Below are positions 20,970-28,789 of a stretch of 64,000 nt of DNA, in pieces. Source of the stretch: JACVRX01 sp046726315 (GTDB taxonomy: Bacteria > Actinomycetota > Actinomycetes > Jiangellales > Jiangellaceae); NCBI GenBank assembly GCA_046726315.1, contig JBKPAG010000021.1, positions 1-64,000 on the forward strand. Direction: 5' to 3'. Under the pieces are notes generated by a model. That model did not search any database. It was not told the DNA's origin and worked only from the letters and a program-made list of their open reading frames with translations. Made by a program: the position numbers and the translations under genes. Numbering within the stretch: position 1 is the stretch's first letter; each line of letters starts with the position of its first letter.

Positions 20970-21751
20970 CAGTCCGGTACCTCGGGGTCTGCCGCCCCAT
21001 AACGGCGGTCTCGCCGGGCGTACGTCTCGACCGCTTGCCAGAGATGACGCCGATCGAAGTCAGGCCAGAGCGTGTCGAGGAAGACCAGCTCGGCGTAGGC
21101 CGCCTGCCAGGGCAGGAAGTTCGACGTCCGCTGCTCGCCTGACGAGCGCACGAACAGATCGACGTCGGGCAGGTCGGGGTTGTACAAGTACCGCGCAAGT
21201 GTCCTCTCACTGACCTTTTCCGCCCGCATCCGGCCGGCGGCGACGTCTGCCGCCAACGCCGCGGCCGCGTCTGCGATCTCCGAACGGCCGCCGTAGTTCA
21301 CGCAGAACTGCAACGTCAGCACGTCGTTGTCGCGGGTCCGCCGCTCGGCGTCTTCCAGCTCGTCGATGACGCTCTTCCACAGCCGTGGCCGGCGTCCGGC
21401 CCACCGGACCCGGACCCCGAGTGCGTCTAGCTCGTCCCGGCGCCGACGGATGACAGCTCGGTTGAACCCCATGAGAAACCGCACCTCCTCCGGCGAACGC
21501 CTCCAGTTCTCCGTGGAGAAGGCGAATGCGGAAAGGCAGCCGATTCCCAGCTCGACCGCTCCGTGAATGACGTCAAGCAAGGCGGCCTCACCGGCCTCAT
21601 GGCCCTTGGTCCGAGGTAGCCCGCGCTGCTGCGCCCAGCGGCCGTTGCCGTCCATGACAACAGCCACATGCCGCGGCATCAGCTCCGGAGGAAGGTCGGG
21701 AGGTCGAGCGCCGGAAGCATGCGGCCTCGGCGTGGCGAACGTGCTGCTCAC
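20969..21751 (-). CDS. uppS: isoprenyl (cis-prenyl) diphosphate synthase
   Basis: A 260-residue cis-prenyltransferase that makes the polyprenyl carrier lipid of peptidoglycan and glycan synthesis. The active site is seen in HVAVVMDGNGRWAQQRGLPR (catalytic Asp), GHEAGEAALLDVIHGA, FAFSTENWRRSPEEV and DLFVRSSGEQRTSNFLPWQAAYAEL (diphosphate-binding Arg/Ser and Glu). The start GTG 21749-21751 overlaps the recO stop (GTGA); the open frame 16 codons longer is inside recO and unlikely to be used. Confidence 0.95.
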   Translation of the reverse strand: MSSTFATPRPHASGARPPDLPPELMPRHVAVVMDGNGRWAQQRGLPRTKGHEAGEAALLDVIHGAVELGIGCLSAFAFSTENWRRSPEEVRFLMGFNRAVIRRRRDELDALGVRVRWAGRRPRLWKSVIDELEDAERRTRDNDVLTLQFCVNYGGRSEIADAAAALAADVAAGRMRAEKVSERTLARYLYNPDLPDVDLFVRSSGEQRTSNFLPWQAAYAELVFLDTLWPDFDRRHLWQAVETYARRDRRYGAADPEVPD

Positions 21752-22479
21752 ACCCGCTCCACCAGGGGTAGTGAACGCAACCCCCGCTCCAGGTGCCACT
21801 GCAGGAAGGCGGCGACGATGCCGCTGGCCTCACGCCTGGAGGTCCGATCGCTGGCGTCGGCGACCGCCCAGTCACCGGTGAGCAGAGCCGCGAGCAGGCC
21901 GAGCGTCGCGGCCTTCGGCGCAACCGTGCCCGACGGCCGGCAGGCGTTGCACACCACGCCCCCGGCGGGCACCGAGAAGAACCGGTGCGGGCCCCCAGTG
22001 CCACAGCGGGCGCAATCGGCGAAGCTCGGAGCGAACCCGGCCACGGACAACCCACGAAGCAGATACGCGTCCAAGACCAGCCCGGCGTCGTGCGTCCTCT
22101 CGGCGACCGACCGTAACGCCCCGACCAGCAGAAGATAGTGCTGCAGCGCCGGCTCACGCTCCTCTGCGGCCAGCCGCTCTGCCGTCTCGAGGATGGCCGT
22201 TCCCGCGGTGTACCGGGCATAGTCGCCGGTGATCGCCATGCCGAACGGCGCGATCGTCTCCGCTTGGGTGATCACGTCCAGCGATCGACCAGTGGCGAGC
22301 TGAAGGTCGACCTGCATGAACGGCTCCAGCCGCGCACCGAACCGGCTGGTCGTGCGGCGGACACCCTTCGCGACCGCGCGCACCCGGCCGTGTTCCCGGG
22401 TGAGCAGCGTCACGATCCGGTCGGCCTCTCCCAGCTTCTGAGTGCGCAGCACCACGCCCTCGTCCCGGTAGAGGCTCAC
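21748..22479 (-). CDS. recO: DNA repair protein RecO
   Basis: A 243-residue RecFOR-pathway protein. N-terminal OB-fold: SLYRDEGVVLRTQKLGEADRIVTLLTREHG. Central helical part with EPFMQVDLQLATGRSLDVIT. C-terminal zinc motif: CARCGTGGPHRFFSVPAGG followed by VVCNAC, that is C-x2-C and C-x2-C once aligned. Length suits the family. Coupled by GTGA overlap to uppS, a conserved order. Confidence 0.95.
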   Translation of the reverse strand: MSLYRDEGVVLRTQKLGEADRIVTLLTREHGRVRAVAKGVRRTTSRFGARLEPFMQVDLQLATGRSLDVITQAETIAPFGMAITGDYARYTAGTAILETAERLAAEEREPALQHYLLLVGALRSVAERTHDAGLVLDAYLLRGLSVAGFAPSFADCARCGTGGPHRFFSVPAGGVVCNACRPSGTVAPKAATLGLLAALLTGDWAVADASDRTSRREASGIVAAFLQWHLERGLRSLPLVERV

Positions 22480-22603
22480 CTCAGCATTGTCTCCCGCAGC
22501 CGTTGCCGGACCGTGGTCCGGCGCGACCTCGATGCTCGCCCATTTGGTGCTGCTGGGTCGGGCCGGGAGGTCGTAGCCCTGGTGTCCTGACCGATGACTG
22601 TCC

Positions 22604-23044
22604 TCAGCTGAGCTCGGGCAGGTCGTCGGCAGGACCAGGCCCCCTCAACAGCACCGCCATCGGCGTAGATGTGCTGGCCCATCGCGAGCACGCTTCGCGG
22701 AACACCGATTGCAGTGAGTGCCAGCTCTGCGGCTCCGTCCAGGCGAGCATGCCCCAGCCGTCGTAGACCACCAGATAACCGCGTTCGGCCGGCGCCCATG
22801 AAAGGTCGGCGAGACAATCGGCGAGGGCCTCCCAGTTGTGGCCGAACCAGCTGGGGAATGCGCACGCCGTCGCCACCGTGTCGAGGAATGCGCCTTTCGT
22901 CGCCGCTGACCGTCCGTCCACGACGAATGGAGTCCACCGAGCCTTCTCTGCAGCGTGCGCGATGTCAGCGCTGGCCGCGTTCGAGCGCCATACATACACA
23001 CCGGGCGGGCGTCGGCCGGCCAGCAGTGCAGCGAGGCCGCTCAC
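22604..23044 (-). CDS. barstar-like ribonuclease inhibitor family protein
   Basis: About 146 residues from the GTG at 23042-23044 (SGLAALLAGRRPPGVYVWRS). The barstar fold is suggested by WTPFVVDGRSAATKGAFLDT, then FPSWFGHNWEALADCLADLS, the family hallmark, and LVVYDGWGMLA. Barstar binds and blocks barnase-type RNases. No barnase-like gene is next to it, so it may be an orphan or have another job. The open frame extends to 23422 but that part is low-complexity and unrelated. Start is uncertain. Confidence 0.8.
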   Translation of the reverse strand: MSGLAALLAGRRPPGVYVWRSNAASADIAHAAEKARWTPFVVDGRSAATKGAFLDTVATACAFPSWFGHNWEALADCLADLSWAPAERGYLVVYDGWGMLAWTEPQSWHSLQSVFREACSRWASTSTPMAVLLRGPGPADDLPELS

Positions 23045-23155
23045 CCGCCCGCCATTTCGAGACCACGTCTCTGCACGGCTCCATTGTTGCGCTCTGGGTG
23101 AACACGCACATCCCCGGGACTTGACCCTCGGCACGAGCGAGCGTGCACTGGACGC

Positions 23156-23398
23156 ATGGCCAGGCGACGTCGTCGGGGGCACCGGATCCCATGGGGACCC
23201 GATGATCCGCGCCGGCCCGACGAGCTGAGCGGACTCCTCGATGACGACCCGTTCGACGAGGGATCCGGCGGTCACTCGTCGGGTGCCGGGGGTGCAGGGG
23301 TTCGGGAACCGCGCCGGCCCAAGCCCGCCCCTCCCGGCATGTCCGCTGCCATCGAACCAGAGCCCGACACCTTTCTGGACTTCACGCCGGCTCACTAG
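23156..23398 (+). CDS. small hypothetical protein
   Basis: An 80-residue protein, basic at the start (MARRRRRGHRIPWGPDDPRR) then acidic and Pro/Gly-rich (DELSGLLDDDPFDEG), ending EPEPDTFLDFTPAH. No membrane helix or known domain. It lies between the barstar-like gene and leuA. The sequence is of a low-complexity type, but the 'WGPDD..RPDELSGLLDDDPFDE' stretch looks like a conserved actinobacterial small protein. Whether it is translated is not certain. Confidence 0.5.
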   Translation: MARRRRRGHRIPWGPDDPRRPDELSGLLDDDPFDEGSGGHSSGAGGAGVREPRRPKPAPPGMSAAIEPEPDTFLDFTPAH

Positions 23399-23488
23399 AC
23401 GGACGCGCCGTTCACCCATCACCAGGCGAGTACATACATCACCATGCCTACAGGCCTCGTGATCTATCGGCAGAGGTGGTGAACGTGG

Positions 23489-25276
23489 TCATTTCGGCGG
23501 GGAAAGTTCAACCGATCGCACACGGCGGAACGCTGCTCGGTTGACCGCGCTCACAACCGCCCTGAGCGACGCCGTCACGATGTTGGAGTCGATGCCGACG
23601 CCCCAGTAGACCTCGCCGCCGACGGCGCATTCGACATACGCGGCAGCGCTGGCGTCGGTGCCCGACGACAGCGCGTGCTCGGCATAGTCGAGGACGCGGG
23701 CCTCGTGCCCGACCGTGCCCAGGGCATTGACGAACGCGTCGATCGGACCGTTGCCCGAACCTACGAGAACCCGGTGGTCACCGTCGACGAATACGCCGAC
23801 CGCGAGCGCGTCGCTGCCGCCGGCCGCGGATGACGTGTGCACGGAGTTCAATGCCAGCGGTGTCGTCCGATCGAGGTATTCAGCGCGGAACAACTCTCCC
23901 ATCCGGGCCGGCCCGACTTCACCACCCACGCCGTCGGTGACGGACTGGATCACGCCGGAGAACTCGATCTGCAGCCGCCTGGGCAGGTCCAGGTGGTGCT
24001 CGGCCTTCATGATGTAGGCGACGCCACCCTTGCCCGACTGCGAGTTGACCCGGATCACCGCCTCGTACGAACGATCGATGTCCTTCGGGTCGACCGGCAG
24101 GTACGGCACCTCCCAGCCGATGTCCTCGATGGCCATGCTGGCCTGCTTGGCTTCCCGCTCCAGCGCTTCGAAGCCCTTCTTGATCGCGTCCTGATGGCTG
24201 CCCGAGAATGCGGTGAAGACCAGGTCGCCGCCGTATGGGTGCCGATCGCCCACGGGCAGCTGGTTGCAGTACTCGACGGTGCGGCGGATCTCGTCGATGC
24301 CGGAGAAGTCGATCTGTGGGTCGATGCCCTGGCTGAACAGGTTCAGGCCCAGCGTCACGAGGCAGACGTTGCCGGTGCGCTCGCCATTGCCGAACAGGCA
24401 GCCCTCCACCCTGTCCGCGCCGGCAAGAACGCCTAATTCGGCAGCAGCCACGGCGGTGCCGCGGTCGTTGTGGGGATGCAATGACAGCACCAACGACTCA
24501 CGCCGCGGCAGGTTTCGGTGCATCCACTCGATCGAGTCGGCGTAGACGTTGGGCGTCGTCATCTCGACGGTTGCCGGCAGATTGACGATCATCTTGCGGT
24601 CCGGCGTCGGGTCTACCACGTCGATGACGCCGGCGCAGACCTCGAGCGCGAACTCAAGCTCGGTGCCGGTGTAGGACTCGGGCGAGTACTCCCAGTAGAT
24701 CTCGGTGTCTGGGGTGATCTTCTCGGCATACTTCTGCGCGACTCGTGCCGCGTTGCTCGCGACGTCGGCGATCCCGTCCCGGTCAAGTCCGAATACCACC
24801 CGGCGCTGCAAGATCGATGTCGAGTTGTAGAAATGCAGCACCGCCGAGCGGGCTCCCCGTAGAGACTCGAAGGTCCGCTCGATCAGGGGCTCGCGGCATT
24901 GGGTCAACACCTGGATGACGACGTCGTCCGGGATCTGATCTCCCTCGATGAGCTGCCGGACGAAGTCGAAGTCGGTCTGTGACGCCGACGGGAAGCCGAC
25001 CTCGATCTGCTTGTAGCCCATCGCAACCAGCAGATCGAACATGCGCTTTTTGCGCTCCGGGCTCATCGGGTCGATCAGCGCCTGGTTGCCGTCGCGTAGA
25101 TCGACCGCGCACCACTGCGGGGCGGCCTCGATCCGGCGCGTCGGCCAGATACGGTCCGGCAGGTCGACGACGAACTGCTCGTGGAAGGGCCGGTACCGGT
25201 GCACCGCCATAGCCGACGGCTGCTGGGGAGGCGGCCACCGGTGCGTGGCCAACCGGGGCACTGTGGGCTCGCTCAT
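23489..25276 (-). CDS. leuA: 2-isopropylmalate synthase
   Basis: A 595-residue enzyme for the first committed step of leucine synthesis (2-oxoisovalerate + acetyl-CoA). TIM-barrel motifs: CAVDLRDGNQALIDPMSPER (metal Asp), GFPSASQTDFDFVR, LSLHPHNDRGTAVAAAELG (metal His) and GCLFGNGERTGNVCLVTLG. The C-terminal LeuA regulatory domain (about residues 430-590) binds leucine. Start is ATG 25274-25276 with GAGGAG 10 bases upstream. A leucine-rich leader peptide and a hairpin that can hide this ribosome-binding site lie upstream. Confidence 0.96.
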   Translation of the reverse strand: MSEPTVPRLATHRWPPPQQPSAMAVHRYRPFHEQFVVDLPDRIWPTRRIEAAPQWCAVDLRDGNQALIDPMSPERKKRMFDLLVAMGYKQIEVGFPSASQTDFDFVRQLIEGDQIPDDVVIQVLTQCREPLIERTFESLRGARSAVLHFYNSTSILQRRVVFGLDRDGIADVASNAARVAQKYAEKITPDTEIYWEYSPESYTGTELEFALEVCAGVIDVVDPTPDRKMIVNLPATVEMTTPNVYADSIEWMHRNLPRRESLVLSLHPHNDRGTAVAAAELGVLAGADRVEGCLFGNGERTGNVCLVTLGLNLFSQGIDPQIDFSGIDEIRRTVEYCNQLPVGDRHPYGGDLVFTAFSGSHQDAIKKGFEALEREAKQASMAIEDIGWEVPYLPVDPKDIDRSYEAVIRVNSQSGKGGVAYIMKAEHHLDLPRRLQIEFSGVIQSVTDGVGGEVGPARMGELFRAEYLDRTTPLALNSVHTSSAAGGSDALAVGVFVDGDHRVLVGSGNGPIDAFVNALGTVGHEARVLDYAEHALSSGTDASAAAYVECAVGGEVYWGVGIDSNIVTASLRAVVSAVNRAAFRRVRSVELSPPK

Positions 25277-25347
25277 TGTGCTGGCTCTCCTCGCGGAACT
25301 CGCCTGGCGCGACCGGCAGCGCAGGTCTCCGCGGCGAGGGAGCCGGC
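25277..25347 (-). promoter_or_regulatory. leuA attenuator region: hairpin over the leuA ribosome-binding site
   Basis: On the minus strand the leuA Shine-Dalgarno (GAGGAG, 25292-25287) lies in TTCCGCGAGGAGAG. An upstream arm at 25342-25327 (CTCCCTCGCCGCGGAG) can pair with it through CCTCGC and GGA with a small bulge. A second self-complementary block CCGCCGCGGCGG (25358-25369) closes the end of the leader ORF. This would allow leucine-dependent release of leuA translation when the ribosome stalls on the Leu codons. This is an inference from base pairing. Confidence 0.5.
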
Positions 25348-25419
25348 CTAGCTGGCCCCGCCGCGGCGGCTAAGAAGGAGTCCGTTACGCCGCACGAGTC
25401 GAGAGCGTAGAGGATCCAC
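25348..25419 (-). CDS. leuL: leuA leader peptide with three consecutive leucine codons
   Basis: A 23-residue open frame upstream of leuA from GTG 25417-25419 to TAG at 25348-25350: VDPLRSRLVRRNGLLLSRRG then GAS. It has five Leu codons, including CTC-CTT-CTT in a row, plus a CTA; CTA and CTT are rare in a genome of this GC content. This pattern is the hallmark of ribosome-mediated attenuation leaders; such leaders have been predicted before leuA in other actinobacteria. A later GTG (VRRNG) or an upstream in-frame ATG could also be the start. Too short for standard gene finders. Confidence 0.6.
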   Translation of the reverse strand: MDPLRSRLVRRNGLLLSRRGGAS

Positions 25420-25498
25420 AGTGTCAACGCTCACGCAATGGATGATCGTTCTCGCCATTCGAGATGGGGTGGTCAGAGCTCGGCCGTCGGCAAGCCCA

Positions 25499-26431
25499 TC
25501 AGAACCCCAGTCGGCGGAGTTGCTTGGGATCGCGCTGCCAGTCCTTGGCAACCTTGACATGCAGGTCCAGGTATATGGGTGTACCCAGCAGCCGCTCGAT
25601 CTGGCTGCGAGCCCGAGTTCCGACATCGCGCAGCCGCGAGCCGCCACGGCCGATCACGATCGACTTCTGGCTCTCCCGTTCGACGTAGACGTTGACGTGC
25701 ACATCGAGCAGCGGGCGGTCGGCCGGTCGGTCCGGCCGCGTGACCATCTCCTCGACAACGACCGCGATCGAGTGCGGCAGCTCGTCCTGCACGCCCTCCA
25801 ATGCCGCCTCGCGGACCAGCTCGGCAACCAGGGTTTCCTCCGGCTCATCGGTGAGCTCGCCTGCCGGATAGAGCGGCGGACCCTCCGGCAGCTGCGCGAG
25901 TACGAGGTCGGTCAGCAGGTCGATGTTCTGCTGCGTAACCACCGACACGGGCACGATCTCGGCCCAGTCGAGCCCGATTTCGGTATCGAGCCCGGCGGCC
26001 TCCGACAGCCGAGCCGCGAGCTGATCCGCCGACACCAGGTCGATCTTGGTGACGACTGCGATCTTGGGCGTGTCGGCCACGCGACCGAGTTCGCGCGCGA
26101 TGAACCGATCCCCCGGCCCCACCCGTTCATCGGCGGGCAGGCACATGACGATGGCATCCACCTCCGACCATGTCGTTCGCACGACGGCGTTGAGGCGCTG
26201 GCCGAGCAATGTCCGCGGCCGGTGCGAACCCGGCGTGTCAACGAGGACGATCTGGCCGACGTCTCGATGCACGATGCCGCGAATGGCATGCCGTGTGGTC
26301 TGCGGCTTGCTCGAGGTGATCGCCACCTTGTCGCCGACGAGTGCATTGATCAACGTCGACTTCCCGGTGTTGGGACGCCCCACGCAACAGGCGAAGCCCG
26401 ACCGAAATGACCGGTGTCGCGAAGCGTCCAC
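25499..26431 (-). CDS. era: GTPase Era
   Basis: A 310-residue 30S-assembly GTPase. G1 is GRPNTGKSTLINALVG, G2 is near SSKPQTTRHAIRGIV, G3 is LVDTPGSHRP, G4 is VVTKIDLV, and the C-terminal KH RNA-binding domain includes SQKSIVIGRGGSRLRDVGTR. The G1 Thr replaces the more usual Val/Ala. Start GTG 26429-26431 with AGGAGG 8 bases upstream. It is divergent from a truncated SMR gene whose ATG lies only 23 bases away, and next to the cdd/corC/ybeY/phoH set. Confidence 0.95.
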   Translation of the reverse strand: MDASRHRSFRSGFACCVGRPNTGKSTLINALVGDKVAITSSKPQTTRHAIRGIVHRDVGQIVLVDTPGSHRPRTLLGQRLNAVVRTTWSEVDAIVMCLPADERVGPGDRFIARELGRVADTPKIAVVTKIDLVSADQLAARLSEAAGLDTEIGLDWAEIVPVSVVTQQNIDLLTDLVLAQLPEGPPLYPAGELTDEPEETLVAELVREAALEGVQDELPHSIAVVVEEMVTRPDRPADRPLLDVHVNVYVERESQKSIVIGRGGSRLRDVGTRARSQIERLLGTPIYLDLHVKVAKDWQRDPKQLRRLGF

Positions 26432-26454
26432 AGGCTCATCCTCCTGATGCTGCG

Positions 26455-26640
26455 ATGGCTCGGGCGTTGGTGATCATCGGTGGGCTCTTCGAGACCGTGT
26501 TCGCGGTCATGCTCAAGTTCTCGGAGGGCTTCACCAAGCTATGGCCGACGGTGGGGTTCGTCTTCGCGGTTGCGATCACCATGGGGCTGCTCGGGCTCGG
26601 TCTCCGCGAGCTGCCGGTCGGGATCATGCTCAACCGGCCG
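26455..26640 (+). pseudogene. truncated SMR-family (SugE/QacE-like) small multidrug resistance gene
   Basis: The plus strand from ATG 26455 encodes about 60 residues typical of an SMR efflux protein: ARALVIIGGLFETVFAVMLK (first helix with the essential Glu), SEGFTKLWPTVGFVFAVAIT and GLLGLGLRELPVG. An intact SMR protein has four helices and about 105 residues and would continue with a T/A-Y-A-V-W-T-G-I-G segment. Here the frame runs instead into the antisense of the cytidine-deaminase homologue, so the C-terminal half is missing. No ribosome-binding site is visible; the nearby AGGAGG belongs to era on the other strand. It is a remnant, probably left by a deletion. Confidence 0.7.
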
Positions 26641-26991
26641 GCGGGTCCCACTGACAACGAACGTCTGCCGGACCATCCCGTCCGGACCCGCGACAAGCAC
26701 GAGAATGTCGCGCCCGTTGAGGTCACGCAGCGCCGCCAGGCCGGCCGGCTCGCCGTCGGGGACGGCCGTCACAACGGCGGCCGCGTCCAGCCCCCGTGCG
26801 CCGCTCGACACAGCCGCGGCGACTGCCGCCTCCAACGCCGACAGGGCCAGCGACGGCAACCCGACCGTCGATGCGGCGTAGATTCGCCCGTCGAGGTCGC
26901 GGACCGCCGCGCCCTCGGCGGCTCCGACTCGAACGCGAGTGGCGCGGGCCAGGGTCACGAGCTTCGCGTCCTCTGCCTCCGGCTCGGTCAC
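26539..26991 (-). CDS. degenerate cytidine-deaminase family protein
   Basis: A 150-residue open frame; the family part covers about residues 1-115 (EDAKLVTLARATRVRVGAAE, AAVRDLDGRIYAASTVGLPS, LALSALEAAVAAAVSSGARG). It has the cytidine-deaminase strand-helix pattern but the expected CxAE and PCxxC zinc motifs are absent (SALEAA in place of CAER..), so it is not expected to deaminate. The last 35 residues (TRRPVEHDPDRQLAETEPEQ) are the antisense of the truncated SMR gene, meaning its natural C-terminus was replaced or extended. The stop of the CorC-like gene region overlaps its start (ATGA, 26988-26991). Confidence 0.75.
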   Translation of the reverse strand: MTEPEAEDAKLVTLARATRVRVGAAEGAAVRDLDGRIYAASTVGLPSLALSALEAAVAAAVSSGARGLDAAAVVTAVPDGEPAGLAALRDLNGRDILVLVAGPDGMVRQTFVVSGTRRPVEHDPDRQLAETEPEQPHGDRNREDEPHRRP

Positions 26992-28325
26992 GCATGCTCC
27001 TGCCGATCGGCCAGACGATGCTCCGGGATCGCCGAGCCGAGATCGGCCGGATGGTCGTCCGGGCCCACCCTGGTGACGAGGATTGTCGCGATCTGGTTGC
27101 GCCGGCCGGCCGGACCTTCAGCAAGGAGGCGCAGCTCGCCCATTTCGACTTCGGCGCCGGGGATCGGGACCCGCCCGAGGTGTTTGGCCATCAAGCCGCC
27201 GACGCTGTCGACGTCGTCGTCGGAGAGCTCGATCCCGAACAGCTCTCCGAGATCTTCGACATTCAGCCGAGAGCTGACCCGGACGGCGCCGTCGTCGAGC
27301 CGCTGCACGGTGGCCTCGCCGGTGTCGTACTCGTCGGAGATCTCACCGACGATCTCCTCGAGGATGTCTTCGATCGTCACCAGTCCGGCCGTCCCGCCGT
27401 ATTCGTCGACAACCACCGCCACATGGGTGCGCTGCGCTTGCATCTCGCGCAACAGGTCATCGGCCGGCTTGGAGTCGGGCACGTACAGGGCCGGGCGCAT
27501 GACCGACTCGATGCGCTCGACCGACTCGGCGTTGCGGTTGTCGTAAAGCCGGCGCGCCACGTCCTTGAGGTACGCGACACCCACGATGTCGTCCAGGCCA
27601 CCGGCGCCCACGACCGGGATCCGGCTGAACCCACTGCGCAACGCCAGCGTCTGGAAGTGCCGCAGGGTTTTGGTCGCCTCGATGAAGACGACGTCGGTAC
27701 GTGGGACCATCACCTCGCGGACGATGGTGTCGCCGAGCTCGAACACCGAGTGGATCATCTGCCGCTCGCCCGACTCGATGACCCTGCCGGCCTCGGCTAG
27801 GTCGACCAGCTCACGTAGCTCGGCTTCGGTAGCGAACGGCCCTTCCCGGAAGCCCTTCCCAGGCGTAAGGGCGTTGCCGATCATGATCAGCAGCCGCGGC
27901 AACGGTCCCAGCACCCGCGTGACGGTGAGCAGTGGTCCGGCCAGGCCGAGCGCCACCCCCTCGGCATGTTGGCGACCCAGCGTGCGGGGCGCGACCCCGA
28001 TGACGACGAAGGACACGACGAGCATCGACCCCGCCGCTACGAGCACGGCTTGCCATTCCGAGGTGAACCCACCGAGACAGACGGCCGCCACCAGGACGAC
28101 GGCGGTTATCTCGGCACCCAGGCGCAGGAGCAGCGCCGTGTTGAGCGCCGGTGCCGGGTCCTCGACCAGCCGGCGTACCCGCCGAGCTCCTCGCCGGCCC
28201 GCCGCGAGCAGTGCGTCGGCCCGGGCTTTCGAGAACGACGTGAGCGCGGCGTCGGCCATGGCCAGCACGCCCGCCACTACGACCAATATGCCGGCACCGA
28301 CCAACATCCAGGCGTCGCCGGACAT
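26988..28325 (-). CDS. CNNM/CBS-domain (CorC/HlyC-like) membrane protein
   Basis: A 445-residue protein with an N-terminal four-helix DUF21/CNNM domain (MLVGAGILVVVAGVLAMADA at residues 8-27; TALLLRLGAEITAVVLVAAV), a pair of CBS domains (IVREVMVPRTDVVFIEAT; LRHFQTLALRSGFSRIPVVG; DEYGGTAGLVTIEDILEEIV) and a C-terminal CorC/HlyC domain (RVSSRLNVEDLGELFGIEL). Family members are implicated in Mg/Co efflux or tolerance; 'hemolysin' in older names is misleading. Start ATG 28325-28323 follows the ybeY stop as TGATG, and GGAGGAG lies upstream. Confidence 0.9.
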   Translation of the reverse strand: MSGDAWMLVGAGILVVVAGVLAMADAALTSFSKARADALLAAGRRGARRVRRLVEDPAPALNTALLLRLGAEITAVVLVAAVCLGGFTSEWQAVLVAAGSMLVVSFVVIGVAPRTLGRQHAEGVALGLAGPLLTVTRVLGPLPRLLIMIGNALTPGKGFREGPFATEAELRELVDLAEAGRVIESGERQMIHSVFELGDTIVREVMVPRTDVVFIEATKTLRHFQTLALRSGFSRIPVVGAGGLDDIVGVAYLKDVARRLYDNRNAESVERIESVMRPALYVPDSKPADDLLREMQAQRTHVAVVVDEYGGTAGLVTIEDILEEIVGEISDEYDTGEATVQRLDDGAVRVSSRLNVEDLGELFGIELSDDDVDSVGGLMAKHLGRVPIPGAEVEMGELRLLAEGPAGRRNQIATILVTRVGPDDHPADLGSAIPEHRLADRQEHA

Positions 28326-28789
28326 CAGCGTCTACTCCTCCGCCGGGCGCCCCATTCTTCCAGGAGCTGCTGCTGCAGCCCGAACATCTCCTTCTCCTCG
28401 CTCTGCTCACCATGGTCGTACCCGAGCAGATGCAGGAGCCCGTGAGTCGTGAGCAGTCGCAGCTCGTCCTGGAGGGAGTGACCCGCCTGCCGCGCCTGCT
28501 CACGCGCGACGTCGGGACACAACACGACGTCGCCGAGCAGGCCGGGCACGGGATCCTCGTCGTGCGGAGTCGGCCGCAGCTCGTCCATCGGGAACGAGAG
28601 CACGTCAGTGGGCCCGGATTCGTCCATCCACTGCTTGTGCAGCTGTGCCATGGTGTCCGGGTCGACCAGGAGTACCGCAAGCTCAGCCTGGGGGTGAATC
28701 CGCATCCGGTCGAGCACGAAGCGGCACAGGTCGGAGAGGTCTTTCTCGTCGAGGTCGGCAGCGGTCTCGTTGTTGACCTCGATGGTCAC
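28325..28789 (-). CDS. ybeY: endoribonuclease YbeY (16S rRNA maturation)
   Basis: A 154-residue metalloprotease-fold RNase. The zinc motif is intact: LLTTHGLLHLLGYDHGEQSE (H-x3-H-x5-H). Upstream are the family segments VNNETAADLDEKDLSDLCRF and DVLSFPMDELRP. It starts at GTG 28787-28789 overlapping the phoH stop (GTGA), and its own stop overlaps the CorC-like gene. phoH-ybeY-corC is a conserved order linked to RNA quality control. Confidence 0.95.
   Translation of the reverse strand: MTIEVNNETAADLDEKDLSDLCRFVLDRMRIHPQAELAVLLVDPDTMAQLHKQWMDESGPTDVLSFPMDELRPTPHDEDPVPGLLGDVVLCPDVAREQARQAGHSLQDELRLLTTHGLLHLLGYDHGEQSEEKEMFGLQQQLLEEWGARRRSRR

Noticed and set aside
26407..27546. 379-codon plus-strand open frame starting with SMR-like sequence
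   Set aside because: Only the first ~60 codons from 26455 resemble a protein family; the rest is the antisense of the deaminase homologue and CorC-like gene.
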